Shown: positions 18,310-27,651 of the stretch, in pieces | Layout: each line of letters starts with the position of its first letter | Position numbering within the stretch: the first letter of the stretch is position 1 | NCBI GenBank assembly: GCA_947651825.1 | Contig: CANTAQ010000001.1 | Span: 350,249-414,248 of the forward strand | DNA length: 64,000 nucleotides | Source: an uncultured Clostridium sp. | GTDB lineage: Bacteria; Bacillota; Clostridia; TANB77; CAG-508 | Direction: 5' to 3' | Notes under the pieces: model-generated | Database searches by the model: none | Seen by the model: only the letters and a program-made list of their open reading frames with translations | What the model was told of the DNA's origin: nothing | Translations under genes and position numbers: made by a program

Positions 18310-21036
18310 TTATGTATTTTTCTTATTCAATTCTCTTTCTAATAAAAGTTTATTTAGTTGATCTATTAAATCTTGTAATCTATCTATATCTCTACCTATT
18401 AACTGCCAATCGTTACTTTGACTTGATTGTTTAAGATTTTCATTGGCTTCTACTATTTCTTTTAGCAATGCTTCTACACTTGTTGCATCTATTTTTATAC
18501 TTACAGCAGCTTGAGATACTAAATTTTGCAGTGCTTCTTGTAGATTGTTTCCTATTGCAACTTTATTTCCTGATGCTGCTATTACTTTTTTTAATATTGG
18601 AGCATTTTGATTTTCATTTTGCAATACTTGATATATTGGTTCTATATATAATAAAGTGTTATCTATTGGGACAACTATAATATTCTTTTCTATCTTTGTT
18701 CCTGTAACCGCTATTGATTCTAACTCTTTTGATATAGTTTCATCTTGCTCTATCAAAGCATCTAATTGTAAAGTTCCCAAAATAGCTTCATCTGTGTTAA
18801 ATCTATATAATCTTAACTGTTTTTCTCCATTCTCATCACATGTTCCCACTAAATATGCATTAATGTTTTGTTTATTTACTATTGTATATGGAACTACTAA
18901 TCCTAATTCCGCCTCACTCATGCCTTTTGTTTTTACCATTGTATAATATGGTTCTATATTTGTTCCAAGTAATGATGATATTTTACTTGTATTTTCTTTT
19001 GCAATATCCCAAATATCATCTGCTCTATATAAAACTTCTGGTTGTACATTGTGGTACTGTTTTAAGATATCTTTTTGAATATTATATAAATATTTTGGAT
19101 ATACAAAATGTTTAGCAATATCTTCTGGTATTTTTGAATTAGTATCTTCAAATAGAGTTGGATACATATTCCAATATGCCATTACTATTGGATCTGTTTT
19201 GTCTGTTATATAAAATCTCATTGTTCCATCGTAGCTATCAATTAGAACTTTTACAGAATTTCTTATATAATTTATTTTTTCTGTCTGCCCATTATTTTTT
19301 TGTATTATTGTCATCTGCGAATATGGATAACTATTTGATACTGTATAGGCATCTAAAACCCATACAAGTTTTCCTTCATCTGTAATTACCATATATGGTT
19401 CTTCGTCATATTTTAAATATGGCATTACTGTTTTTGCACGTTCTATTATATTTCTTCTAATTAGAATATTGCTATCTTTTGTCATATTTGTTGATGCTGC
19501 CAATTTTATATTTCCTGTTTTTATTCCTAAAATAGTTCTATCTATTAGTCCTAATTTGATTCCTGCTTTTCCATCATATTCATTATAGCTATTTGTTGTA
19601 TTTGTCAATGGATAATCATATTCGACTTCTCCTTTTGAATTTGTTACTGCAATATCATTAGTTTCTAATCCAAAATATATTCTTGGTTGAGTAATTTCTG
19701 GTTCCTCTTTTATTTGTGAAAAATCATTTTTTATGTAATTTAATCCTCCTGTTTTAGATGTTTTAGAAGCATCTGTTATTATTATCCCATATCCATGTGT
19801 ATATTCATATGTTTTGTTGTTGTATGTTCTGGTATCATTGCTTATTATTTCTCTTGGTGTTATATATGCTAATTTTTTTTCTCCATTTATATCATACAGT
19901 CCAACTTGTGTTGAGCCAAACGTATAATAACCTAAATTAGTCTGATATTCTTTAAGATTTATTAACACTCTATTCTTATTAAATATGTTTATGTTATTTA
20001 CTACAGTTTGATTATTTGCAATGTCTCTTGCTGTAATAGTTTCATTGTTTTCTAGCACAATTTCATCTATATTTATATTATATGCCTCTTTTGTAAAGTC
20101 AATATTACTTATTATGTATTGCTTTTGCTTATCTAATTCATTATGTTTTAAATATACAACATCTACTGCAAAAGTCACTCCAAACATTATAACTAAATAT
20201 ATTGGAATAGTAGCTAAAGCTACTAATGCTCTTTTATATTTTTCTTGTTTAATTCTTTTTACAAATCTAATTGCACAAATAATAATAACTGCTGAAAATA
20301 TTAGATATCCCCACTTTTTAACTGTTACTTCTAATAATCCGGCCCCATATAATGGTGTATTATTATTAATTGTCATAAATTTGTTTAATACAATATTTTG
20401 TATATTCAAAATTGTTAATATACATACTAATAATATTATTATAAACAAATTAAATGTTAAATGTTTAATTACTGTATTTTGCTTTAATGTTTCCATACTA
20501 ATTCCTTTTTCAAAGAATTTATTAAATGCCAACAAATAATAAACTATAACATATACTGCAAGTATTAAAAATACTAGTGCTAAACTTATCAACACCTCTT
20601 CTATAAAAGGCTTTTGAAAAATATAATAACTCACATCTAACCCAAAAATCGGATCATTCATCCAGAATTTTCTACCGCTAAATGCTAGTAAAGCCTTTTG
20701 AGTAATTGTAAAAGACATTACAACTCCCATTATTGTTGCAAATGCGAAAGATATTGACTTATTTGGTAATTTTGGCATTACCTTTTTATCCTCTTCGAAG
20801 AATCTTTTTAATCCTCTTTTTATAAAATTAGTTGTTATATATGTCAATAAATATACTATAACAAAAGATACTAAGAATACTTCCACTTTTTGTCTAACAT
20901 TTCTTACATATATATCCACATATTTTTCACCTATTCCAAGCATTTCTAAATATGAACCTCTTATAGATATATACACATATATTATAAATACTAATAAAAA
21001 TGCTGTTACAAAAATTTGCCTTTTTTTTAATTTCAT
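18310..21036 (-). CDS. UPF0182 family large membrane protein
   Basis: It has 908 residues, typical of UPF0182. Seven or so TMs occupy residues 1-300, including the family block FSGRKFWMNDPIFGLDVSYY (about 120-140). A large extracytoplasmic region has GPYTMVK-like PYYTMVK and YSQMTIIQKNN. The tail (about 850-900) is an acidic/basic helix. The cellular role of the family is unknown. It is preceded by a hairpin-containing gap and followed by a terminator, so it is probably a single-gene transcript. Confidence 0.9.
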   Translation of the reverse strand: MKLKKRQIFVTAFLLVFIIYVYISIRGSYLEMLGIGEKYVDIYVRNVRQKVEVFLVSFVIVYLLTYITTNFIKRGLKRFFEEDKKVMPKLPNKSISFAFATIMGVVMSFTITQKALLAFSGRKFWMNDPIFGLDVSYYIFQKPFIEEVLISLALVFLILAVYVIVYYLLAFNKFFEKGISMETLKQNTVIKHLTFNLFIIILLVCILTILNIQNIVLNKFMTINNNTPLYGAGLLEVTVKKWGYLIFSAVIIICAIRFVKRIKQEKYKRALVALATIPIYLVIMFGVTFAVDVVYLKHNELDKQKQYIISNIDFTKEAYNINIDEIVLENNETITARDIANNQTVVNNINIFNKNRVLINLKEYQTNLGYYTFGSTQVGLYDINGEKKLAYITPREIISNDTRTYNNKTYEYTHGYGIIITDASKTSKTGGLNYIKNDFSQIKEEPEITQPRIYFGLETNDIAVTNSKGEVEYDYPLTNTTNSYNEYDGKAGIKLGLIDRTILGIKTGNIKLAASTNMTKDSNILIRRNIIERAKTVMPYLKYDEEPYMVITDEGKLVWVLDAYTVSNSYPYSQMTIIQKNNGQTEKINYIRNSVKVLIDSYDGTMRFYITDKTDPIVMAYWNMYPTLFEDTNSKIPEDIAKHFVYPKYLYNIQKDILKQYHNVQPEVLYRADDIWDIAKENTSKISSLLGTNIEPYYTMVKTKGMSEAELGLVVPYTIVNKQNINAYLVGTCDENGEKQLRLYRFNTDEAILGTLQLDALIEQDETISKELESIAVTGTKIEKNIIVVPIDNTLLYIEPIYQVLQNENQNAPILKKVIAASGNKVAIGNNLQEALQNLVSQAAVSIKIDATSVEALLKEIVEANENLKQSSQSNDWQLIGRDIDRLQDLIDQLNKLLLERELNKKNT

Positions 21037-21146
21037 GTTATTACCTCTTTAAACTTATTTGTTATCCATCATTAATCTCATAGTACTAGCGTTTAATAAA
21101 TCTAGCAGTTATTTCCATAAAACATACTCTATGTTTTAATCATTAG

Positions 21147-22052
21147 TTAAATTATTGCACTTACAAAATCTTCTGAGTTAAATACTTCCATATCATCAAT
21201 TTGTTCTCCAACACCAACAAACTTAACTGGAATATTATTCTCATTTACAATTCCTACTACAACTCCACCTTTTGCTGTTCCATCAAGCTTCGTTAGTACT
21301 AGTCCTGTTATTGGTACAGTTTCCTTAAAAGCCTTTACTTGTAATATTGCATTTTGTCCTGTAGTTGCATCTATCACCATCAAAGTTTCTTTTGATGCAT
21401 TTGGTAGTTCTCTTTCTATAATTTTTCCTATTTTTAATAACTCGTCCATCAAATATTTTTTATTATGAAGTCTTCCTGCTGTATCACATATTAATACATC
21501 TGCATTTTTTTCTTTTGTTATTTGTATTGCATCATATACTACTGATGCAGGGTCTGACCCCTCTGCTCTTTTTACAATGTCTACACCTGCTCTATTTGCC
21601 CAAATTTCTAGTTGTTCTACTGCTGCTGCTCTAAAAGTATCAGCTGCTGCAACAACTACTTTCTTTCCTTTTGATTTTAAATTATTTGCAATTTTTCCAA
21701 TAGAAGTAGTTTTGCCAACGCCATTTACTCCAACTACCAAAATTACAGATGGTATAGTTTTTAAATCTAATCCATTTTCTTCTTTATCTAATATTGCTTG
21801 CATTTCTTGTTTTAATGCATTTCTTACTCCTTCTTCATCTTGAATCTTTTCTAGTTTTATCTTATCTCTTAATTTAGAAATAATTTCACTAGCTGTTTCT
21901 ACTCCAATATCAGACATTATTAAAATCTCTTCAAGTTCTTCTAGTAAGTCCTCATCAACTTTTCTAAAGCTACTAAAGACACTATTCATTTTTTCATTAA
22001 ATGATGTTTTAGTTTTTCCTAGTCCTGATTTTAATTTATCAAAAAATCCCAT
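21147..22052 (-). CDS. ftsY: Signal recognition particle receptor FtsY
   Basis: SRP receptor GTPase that docks ribosome-nascent chain complexes at the membrane. About 301 residues from the ATG at 22052 (MGFFDKLKSGLGKTK), chosen for GAAAGG 8 bases upstream. N domain about 1-90, then G domain with G1 GVNGVGKTTSIGKIA, DTFRAAAVEQL, DTAGR and TKLDGTAKGG. The acidic A domain is short, as in many Firmicutes. It is the last gene of the rlmN-stp-prkC-ftsY run. Confidence 0.95.
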   Translation of the reverse strand: MGFFDKLKSGLGKTKTSFNEKMNSVFSSFRKVDEDLLEELEEILIMSDIGVETASEIISKLRDKIKLEKIQDEEGVRNALKQEMQAILDKEENGLDLKTIPSVILVVGVNGVGKTTSIGKIANNLKSKGKKVVVAAADTFRAAAVEQLEIWANRAGVDIVKRAEGSDPASVVYDAIQITKEKNADVLICDTAGRLHNKKYLMDELLKIGKIIERELPNASKETLMVIDATTGQNAILQVKAFKETVPITGLVLTKLDGTAKGGVVVGIVNENNIPVKFVGVGEQIDDMEVFNSEDFVSAII

Positions 22053-22081
22053 GAATATATCCTTTCTATTTGTTATTTTTT

Positions 22082-22127
22082 GGGCACAGTGTTGTGGGTT
22101 TAACAAGTATTCCCACAAACAGTGCCC
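22082..22127. repeat. GC-rich hairpin between prkC and ftsY
   Basis: GGGCACAGTGTTGTGGG (22082-22098) and CCCACAAACAGTGCCC (22112-22127) pair with a one-base bulge around a 13-base loop. T-rich DNA follows only on the plus strand, so it is not a clean terminator for prkC. It may be an mRNA processing stem or a small repeat. Confidence 0.55.
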
Positions 22128-22146
22128 CTACATTTTTTGAAATTGA

Positions 22147-24159
22147 TTACTCTATTGTTATTGTAGTTTGTATATCTAAATTCAAATCCCTTGTAGCTCT
22201 CTTATTGTTATCAATATATACTTCAATTCTTACTGTACCTGTTCCATCAAAGCGTACTGTTACTGTTTCTGAGTCCTCACTTACTGTCTTAGATTCTACT
22301 TGTGTATCATTTACCTTAACTAATAAATGAACTGTTTTTGGTGGTACTAGTTCTTCTTTATAAATAGTATTACCTTTTTCATCTTCCCCATCTTCTACTT
22401 TTGTATATTGCTTTGTATAATTTGTAAGTTTTGCTACATTAATTGTTGCAGTTCCTTGTTTTATTGCTTGATAATCATTTATCCATATTGTTATTTCTTC
22501 ATTTTTGTTTACCATACTATGTGCCGATATACTTTGCTCTATTACTCCAGTTCCTTTAGTTGAATCTGTTTTAGTGTAAACAGCTTTACATTTTAATTTT
22601 GCCTCTGTTATCTTTGCTCTTGCATCTGCTTCAGAAAGTCCTGACAAATCTGGAACTTCTACTTGTTCTATTCCAAGGCTTACTTTTAGTACTATTTCAG
22701 TTCCTGCAAGTATTTTTTCTCCTTCTTTTATAGGACGTAAATTTTCTCCTTCGCTTACGCTTTGTTCTATTATTACACCTGCTTCTACTTCATCATCATA
22801 ATCTTCTGTCATTTTTAAAACAAATCCCTTTTCTGCTGCTAATTTAAATGCTTCATCTTTTTTCATTCCTACAAATTTAACCATATCAATGATTTCTTGT
22901 CCCTTACTAACTACTACTTCTATTGTTGTTCCTTCATTGACTGTATAATTAACTTGATATGGTGGAGTTTGTGAGATAATTTTTCCCTCTTCTATTTCTG
23001 GATCAAAGGCTTCTTCTTTTAGTTTTATATCTAAATTTGTATATTTCTGTTTTGCTTCTTCTAGTGTCATTCCTGCTAAATTTGGTAATTCTACTTCTTT
23101 TGGTGAAGCTGCTTTCATACCAAATATAGTTATAAATAATGATGCCAAAAACACTATTAATAATATTCCTAATATTAATATCCATTTTACAACTTTATGT
23201 TTATTTAAATAGTCTTTAAATTTTGCAAACTTTCCTTTTTTCTTTTCTTCTTTTTTATGTTTATTTGATGTTCCTGCCACTCTTACTTTTTGTGTTTCAT
23301 ATTTCCTGTCTTCATCTATATCTATTGCCTTTCCTGGATTTCTTAATGCAAATTCTAAATCATTTATCATTTCTGTTGCTGTTTCATATCTCATATTTGG
23401 TTCCTTTTGCATTGCCTTCATTATTATATCATTTACGCTTTGTGGTAAACTTGAATTCAAAGTAATTGGCTCTATTGGCTTTTCTTGCATGTGTTTTAAA
23501 GCTACAGACACTGGTGTATCAGCATCAAATGGAACTCTACCTGTTACCATTTCATATAATACAACACCTAAAGAATATAAATCTGATTTTGCATCTGTAT
23601 ATCCTCCTCTTGCATGTTCTGGTGAAAAATAATGTACTGATCCTAAAGTAGTTCCAAATGCAGTTATAGTTGAATTTGATACTGCTTTTGCTATTCCAAA
23701 GTCTGTTACTTTTGCAGTTCCATCTTCCGTAATTATTATATTATGTGGTTTTATATCTCTATGAATTATATTATTTCTGTGTGCAGTCTCTAAAGCAGAT
23801 GCTATTTGCATAGCTACTTTTATTGACCATTTCCACCCAAGTTTTCCCTGCTCTACAATTATTTCTTTTAATGTTTTCCCTTTTATTAATTCCATTACTA
23901 TATAATATAAATTGCCTTCTTGCCCTACATCATATACTGATACTATATTTGGGTGTGTCAAACTTGCTGCTGATTCAGCTTCTATATTAAATCTCTTTAT
24001 AAATTCATTATCTGTTGTATATTCTTCTCTTAATACTTTTACCGCTACATATCTTTTTAATACTAGGCATTTTGCTTTATATACTGTTGCCATACCTCCA
24101 TTGCCTATTTTTTCTACAATTTCATATCTATTTCCAAGTAATTTTCCTACTAAATTCAT
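22147..24159 (-). CDS. prkC: PASTA-domain Ser/Thr protein kinase PrkC
   Basis: Membrane kinase that senses muropeptides and controls wall metabolism, dormancy exit and growth. It has 670 residues. Kinase domain about 10-270 with IGNGGMATVYKA, catalytic HRDIKPHNII, DFGIAK and SPEHARGG. A juxtamembrane basic stretch leads to one TM (about 335-357). Three PASTA domains follow (starting near PNLAGMTLEEAK, VKFVGMKKDEA, VPDLSGLSEADA), then a C-terminal beta-rich domain (about 570-670). It lies 16 bases after stp, the usual phosphatase-kinase pair. Confidence 0.95.
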   Translation of the reverse strand: MNLVGKLLGNRYEIVEKIGNGGMATVYKAKCLVLKRYVAVKVLREEYTTDNEFIKRFNIEAESAASLTHPNIVSVYDVGQEGNLYYIVMELIKGKTLKEIIVEQGKLGWKWSIKVAMQIASALETAHRNNIIHRDIKPHNIIITEDGTAKVTDFGIAKAVSNSTITAFGTTLGSVHYFSPEHARGGYTDAKSDLYSLGVVLYEMVTGRVPFDADTPVSVALKHMQEKPIEPITLNSSLPQSVNDIIMKAMQKEPNMRYETATEMINDLEFALRNPGKAIDIDEDRKYETQKVRVAGTSNKHKKEEKKKGKFAKFKDYLNKHKVVKWILILGILLIVFLASLFITIFGMKAASPKEVELPNLAGMTLEEAKQKYTNLDIKLKEEAFDPEIEEGKIISQTPPYQVNYTVNEGTTIEVVVSKGQEIIDMVKFVGMKKDEAFKLAAEKGFVLKMTEDYDDEVEAGVIIEQSVSEGENLRPIKEGEKILAGTEIVLKVSLGIEQVEVPDLSGLSEADARAKITEAKLKCKAVYTKTDSTKGTGVIEQSISAHSMVNKNEEITIWINDYQAIKQGTATINVAKLTNYTKQYTKVEDGEDEKGNTIYKEELVPPKTVHLLVKVNDTQVESKTVSEDSETVTVRFDGTGTVRIEVYIDNNKRATRDLNLDIQTTITIE

Positions 24160-24175
24160 TACTACTTACCTCCAC

Positions 24176-24904
24176 CTAATTCTTAATTAGAATAATTGTA
24201 ATATTATCATTTCCGCCAAGTTCGTTTGCTCTTTTTATTAGATTTTCTGCCGCATCTTCATAGTTTTCTTTAATTATATTATATATTTCTTGTTCTGGAA
24301 TCATATTGGTAAGACCATCTGAACATATTAATATTATATCTCCCTCTTGGAAACCTTTAACTGTTACATCTGGTTCTATTCTTAATTCACATCCTAAAGC
24401 TTTCATTAACATATTCTTCTTAGGATGATTTTCCGCTTCTTCTTTTGTTATTTTTCCTTCTTTTACTAGTTTTTGTACATAACTATGGTCTACTGTTATT
24501 TTTCTCATTATATCTTGTCTAATTCTATAAATTCGACTATCTCCAATATGACCAATAAATGCTCTATTATTATATATTAAACAAACTTCCAAAGTAGTAC
24601 CCATTTGATCCAATTCTTCTTCATGCTTTGCTTTTTCATATACAGTAAAATTCGCATATTCTATTGCTTTTTTTATTAGTTCTTGTAATTCTTCTCTATT
24701 ATAATCTTTATCTTTTATAAAATTTTCTTTTATGTATTTATCTACACTCATTGCTGCCAAATTACTTGCAATTTCTCCACCTGTATATCCACCCATTCCA
24801 TCTGCTAAAACACACAAAGCATACTCTTCTTCTTTAGATATGCAATATGCATCTTGGTTCATTTTTCTCTGCATTCCTATATCTGTTTTTGCATATATTT
24901 TCAT
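24176..24904 (-). CDS. stp: PP2C-type protein phosphatase (Stp/PrpC)
   Basis: Metal-dependent Ser/Thr phosphatase that reverses PrkC. About 242 residues from the ATG at 24904 (MKIYAKTDIGMQRKMNQD). Metal-binding motifs MNQDA, VLADGMGGY, GHIGDSRIYR, CSDGLTNM and GGNDNITIILI are all present. The start overlaps the rlmN stop (ATGA) and has GAGGTGA upstream, so it is translationally coupled. Confidence 0.95.
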   Translation of the reverse strand: MKIYAKTDIGMQRKMNQDAYCISKEEEYALCVLADGMGGYTGGEIASNLAAMSVDKYIKENFIKDKDYNREELQELIKKAIEYANFTVYEKAKHEEELDQMGTTLEVCLIYNNRAFIGHIGDSRIYRIRQDIMRKITVDHSYVQKLVKEGKITKEEAENHPKKNMLMKALGCELRIEPDVTVKGFQEGDIILICSDGLTNMIPEQEIYNIIKENYEDAAENLIKRANELGGNDNITIILIKN

Positions 24905-25932
24905 TGGCTCACCTCTTTTTTTCTTAATTGCCCACATGCTGCATCTATATCAGATCCTAATTCTCTTCTTATGGTTGCAACTATTCCTCGTGAATTTAAA
25001 TAATCTCTAAATTTGATTATGTTTTCATTTGTACTTTTTGAATATTTTCCATTTTCTATTTTATTAATAGGAATTAAATTAACATGACATAACATTCCTC
25101 TTAATAATTTAGCCAACTTTTCAGCATCTTCTAAATTATCATTGTTATCTTTTGCTAGTGCATATTCAAAAGAAATTCTTCTGTTTGTCTTTTCAATATA
25201 ATATTTACAAGCTTTTATAAGTTCTGCTATATTATATTTTTTATTAATTGGCATCATTTCGCTTCTTTTGTCATCTGTTGAACTATGTAGAGATATTGAT
25301 AATGTACATTGTATGTTCTTATCTGCTAATTCATATATTCTTGGAACTAATCCACTTGTAGATATACTAATATGTCTTGCTCCCATACTTATACCTTTTT
25401 GATTGTTCAGAATCTTTATTGCTTTCATTACATTATCATAATTATCTAATGGTTCCCCAATTCCCATAAATACTAAATTTGAAATTTTAATATTTTCATC
25501 TCGTTCTATTGATAACAATTGTTCTATTATTTCTCCAGCTTCTAAGTTTCTTGCAAACTTTACACCTGTTGATGCACAAAATTTACAGCCCATTTTGCAT
25601 CCAATTTGTGAGGAAACACAAATTGTTTTCCCATATTTATATTGCATTAGAACTGATTCAATTGCATTATTATCTAAAACATCAAATAGATATTTCTTTG
25701 TTCCATCCTTTGATTCTTGCTTGGTTATAATTTTAAAGTTATGCATATCGAAGTTTTCTTTTAGTTTACTTCTTAATTCTATTGACAAGTTAGTCATTTC
25801 ATCAAAGCTAGTTACTTTTTCTTTATAAATCCAATTAAAAATTTGTTCTGCCCTATATTTTTTTTCTCCTAATTCTTCTAATTTAATCTTGAGGTCATCT
25901 AAATCATAGTTTTTTATATTTTCTTTTAACAT
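24901..25932 (-). CDS. rlmN: 23S rRNA/tRNA adenine-C2 methyltransferase RlmN
   Basis: Radical SAM enzyme that methylates A2503 of 23S rRNA and A37 of some tRNAs. It has 343 residues with the CKMGCKFCAS [4Fe-4S] motif (about 110-120), the mechanistic Cys near the end in AACGQLR, and the GIGEPLDNYDNV segment. It is first in the rlmN-stp-prkC-ftsY operon. Its tRNA substrate position 37 is the base that is unusual in the variant tRNA-Gly of this window, though G37 there cannot be an RlmN target. Confidence 0.95.
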   Translation of the reverse strand: MLKENIKNYDLDDLKIKLEELGEKKYRAEQIFNWIYKEKVTSFDEMTNLSIELRSKLKENFDMHNFKIITKQESKDGTKKYLFDVLDNNAIESVLMQYKYGKTICVSSQIGCKMGCKFCASTGVKFARNLEAGEIIEQLLSIERDENIKISNLVFMGIGEPLDNYDNVMKAIKILNNQKGISMGARHISISTSGLVPRIYELADKNIQCTLSISLHSSTDDKRSEMMPINKKYNIAELIKACKYYIEKTNRRISFEYALAKDNNDNLEDAEKLAKLLRGMLCHVNLIPINKIENGKYSKSTNENIIKFRDYLNSRGIVATIRRELGSDIDAACGQLRKKEVSQ

Positions 25933-26071
25933 AAATTTCCTTCTATTTTCAATTTTACAGTGTATATTCTATCATATATTACATTTTTATACAAGTTTTT
26001 TTGTCTAAAAAAATATGGATGTTCTGCAGTTGACCCACTAGTAAGTTCTGATTACATAGTGGGTCAATTTT

Positions 26072-26761
26072 TCATTTACAAAATCTATGATTTCCTATTA
26101 CAACAGTCAATGGTCTTGACCAAATCCAACCACTTGTTGCTGTATTAGGGTTAAAATAGTATATTGCTCCATATGTTGGATCCCAACCATTTATTGCATC
26201 TTGTGCTGCTGCTATTGCAGTTTGATTTGGAGTTAAATTTATTTGTCCATCTGCCACAACACTAAACGCTCCTGGTTGATATATTACCCCTGCAACTGTA
26301 TTAGGAAAAGAATTGTTTTTTACTCTGTTTAATACAACTGATGCAACTGCAACTTGCCCTGTATAACTTTCTCCTCTCGCTTCTGCATATACTAAATGTG
26401 CCAACAAATTCAAATCAGAATTTGAATATCCTCCACTAGTATTACTTGTACTACTATTAATTCCCATTGCAGCTAAAGTTTTTGGTCCTGCAATTCCATC
26501 TACTTGTAATCCATTTTTAGATTGAAACCATTTAACTGCTGCTAAAGTTTGGCTTCCGTAAATTCCATCTATATTTCCATTATAATATCCCCATCTTTTA
26601 AGTTTTGTTTGAATTTGCTTTACTTCATCACTTCTAGAGCCATACTTAGACAGAGCATACGTTTCATTGGATCCATTATTTGTAAAAAACACATAATATG
26701 TTGTAAGTAATAATGTAATTATTGTTAATACAATAATTATATAAACTTTTTTATTTTTCAT
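26072..26761 (-). CDS. sleB: Spore cortex-lytic enzyme SleB-like cell wall hydrolase
   Basis: Lytic transglycosylase-like hydrolase that degrades cortex peptidoglycan in germination. About 229 residues from the ATG at 26761: signal anchor about 6-25, a peptidoglycan-binding domain (about 40-105, SDEVKQIQTKLKRWGYYNG), then a Hydrolase_2 domain with LAHLVYAEARGE and catalytic Glu, VVLNRVKNNSFP and a C-terminal AIYYFNPN...RPLTVVIGNHRFC. It functionally matches the gerABC operon at the left edge. Its ribosome site is buried in a 13-bp stem (26764-26808). Confidence 0.92.
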   Translation of the reverse strand: MKNKKVYIIIVLTIITLLLTTYYVFFTNNGSNETYALSKYGSRSDEVKQIQTKLKRWGYYNGNIDGIYGSQTLAAVKWFQSKNGLQVDGIAGPKTLAAMGINSSTSNTSGGYSNSDLNLLAHLVYAEARGESYTGQVAVASVVLNRVKNNSFPNTVAGVIYQPGAFSVVADGQINLTPNQTAIAAAQDAINGWDPTYGAIYYFNPNTATSGWIWSRPLTVVIGNHRFCK

Positions 26762-26763
26762 AA

Positions 26764-26808
26764 ATAAAACCACCTTTTTGTATATTATTTACAATAAGGT
26801 GGTTTTAT
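26764..26808 (-). promoter_or_regulatory. Hairpin overlapping the sleB ribosome binding site
   Basis: Perfect 13-bp arms ATAAAACCACCTT and AAGGTGGTTTTAT with a 19-base AT loop. On the minus strand the 3' arm holds the sleB Shine-Dalgarno AAGGTGG and is followed by TTTATG. It may be an attenuator/terminator or a translation switch. Confidence 0.6.
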
Positions 26809-26908
26809 ATACCAAAAAATTCTCTCTTGCTTTTGAGATTGATTAATAATCAAACTTTTTTATTATGTAATTACAAAAGCTTCTATATTATTATTTTTTC
26901 AGTTATAG

Positions 26909-27127
26909 TTACATTGCTTCTTCCTCTATCTTATCTTCTTTTTTTATCAAAATTGTTATTTTCTTTTCAGCATCTTCTAATATCTCATTACATTTTTTTG
27001 ATAATTCTATTCCTTTTTCAAATTTCTTTATAGATTCTTCTAAATTTAAATCTCCCTTTTCTAATTCTTGTACAATATTTTCCAATCCTTGCATATTTTC
27101 TTCAAAGTTATTACTTGTTTTACTCAT
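26909..27127 (-). CDS. xseB: Exodeoxyribonuclease VII small subunit
   Basis: Small subunit of Exo VII, which degrades ssDNA together with XseA. It has 72 residues, a helical protein with FEENMQGLENIVQELEKGDL and LEESIKKFEKGIELSKKC, the XseB family signature. It lies downstream of xseA, separated by a small secreted/anchored protein gene. Confidence 0.93.
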   Translation of the reverse strand: MSKTSNNFEENMQGLENIVQELEKGDLNLEESIKKFEKGIELSKKCNEILEDAEKKITILIKKEDKIEEEAM

Positions 27128-27173
27128 TTTTTATCTTCTCCCTATATTAATATTTCTTTGAAATCATTATATA

Positions 27174-27620
27174 TTAACGTGTTCTACATGTTCCTGTATT
27201 TATATTAACTATATACCATTCAATCGCAGCTGTAGTAGTCGAATTTCTTACAGCTATAACAAATTCACCATTTTCATTTTTATGATCAAATACAAAATTT
27301 ACTGAAGCATCTTCTCCCCACTTCTTTTTTGCTATTGCTATTGCCTTTTCTTCATCTGTTTTTGCTTCTTCTGTCGGATTTTGTTTTGTATCATTCTCTT
27401 GTATTTCATTGTTCTGTAATATATTTTCTTGTGTCTCATTTGATATTTCATTATTTATAGTTGTATTAATAGTGTTGTTTGATGTGTTTTCCTTTTGATT
27501 TTTTTCTACATTTTCTTGACTTACTGTTTTCATTTCATCACTTTTTATAATTTTTTTTGCAACAAAAATTCCAGCTACTATTACTACAATTATTGCTAAT
27601 ATAACTAATACTTTCTTCAT
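27174..27620 (-). CDS. Membrane-anchored protein with PepSY-like C-terminus
   Basis: About 148 residues from the ATG at 27620. One N-terminal TM (about 2-22), an Asn/Glu/Thr-rich linker with NTINTTINNEIS (about 45-95), then a small domain EEKAIAIAKKKWGEDASVNFVFDHK...EWYIVNINTGTC resembling PepSY/YpmB folds. No known function. It is inserted between xseA and xseB on the same strand, so it is probably cotranscribed. Confidence 0.7.
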   Translation of the reverse strand: MKKVLVILAIIVVIVAGIFVAKKIIKSDEMKTVSQENVEKNQKENTSNNTINTTINNEISNETQENILQNNEIQENDTKQNPTEEAKTDEEKAIAIAKKKWGEDASVNFVFDHKNENGEFVIAVRNSTTTAAIEWYIVNINTGTCRTR

Positions 27621-27651
27621 AAAAATCATTCCTTCCTATTTTACAATGTTA

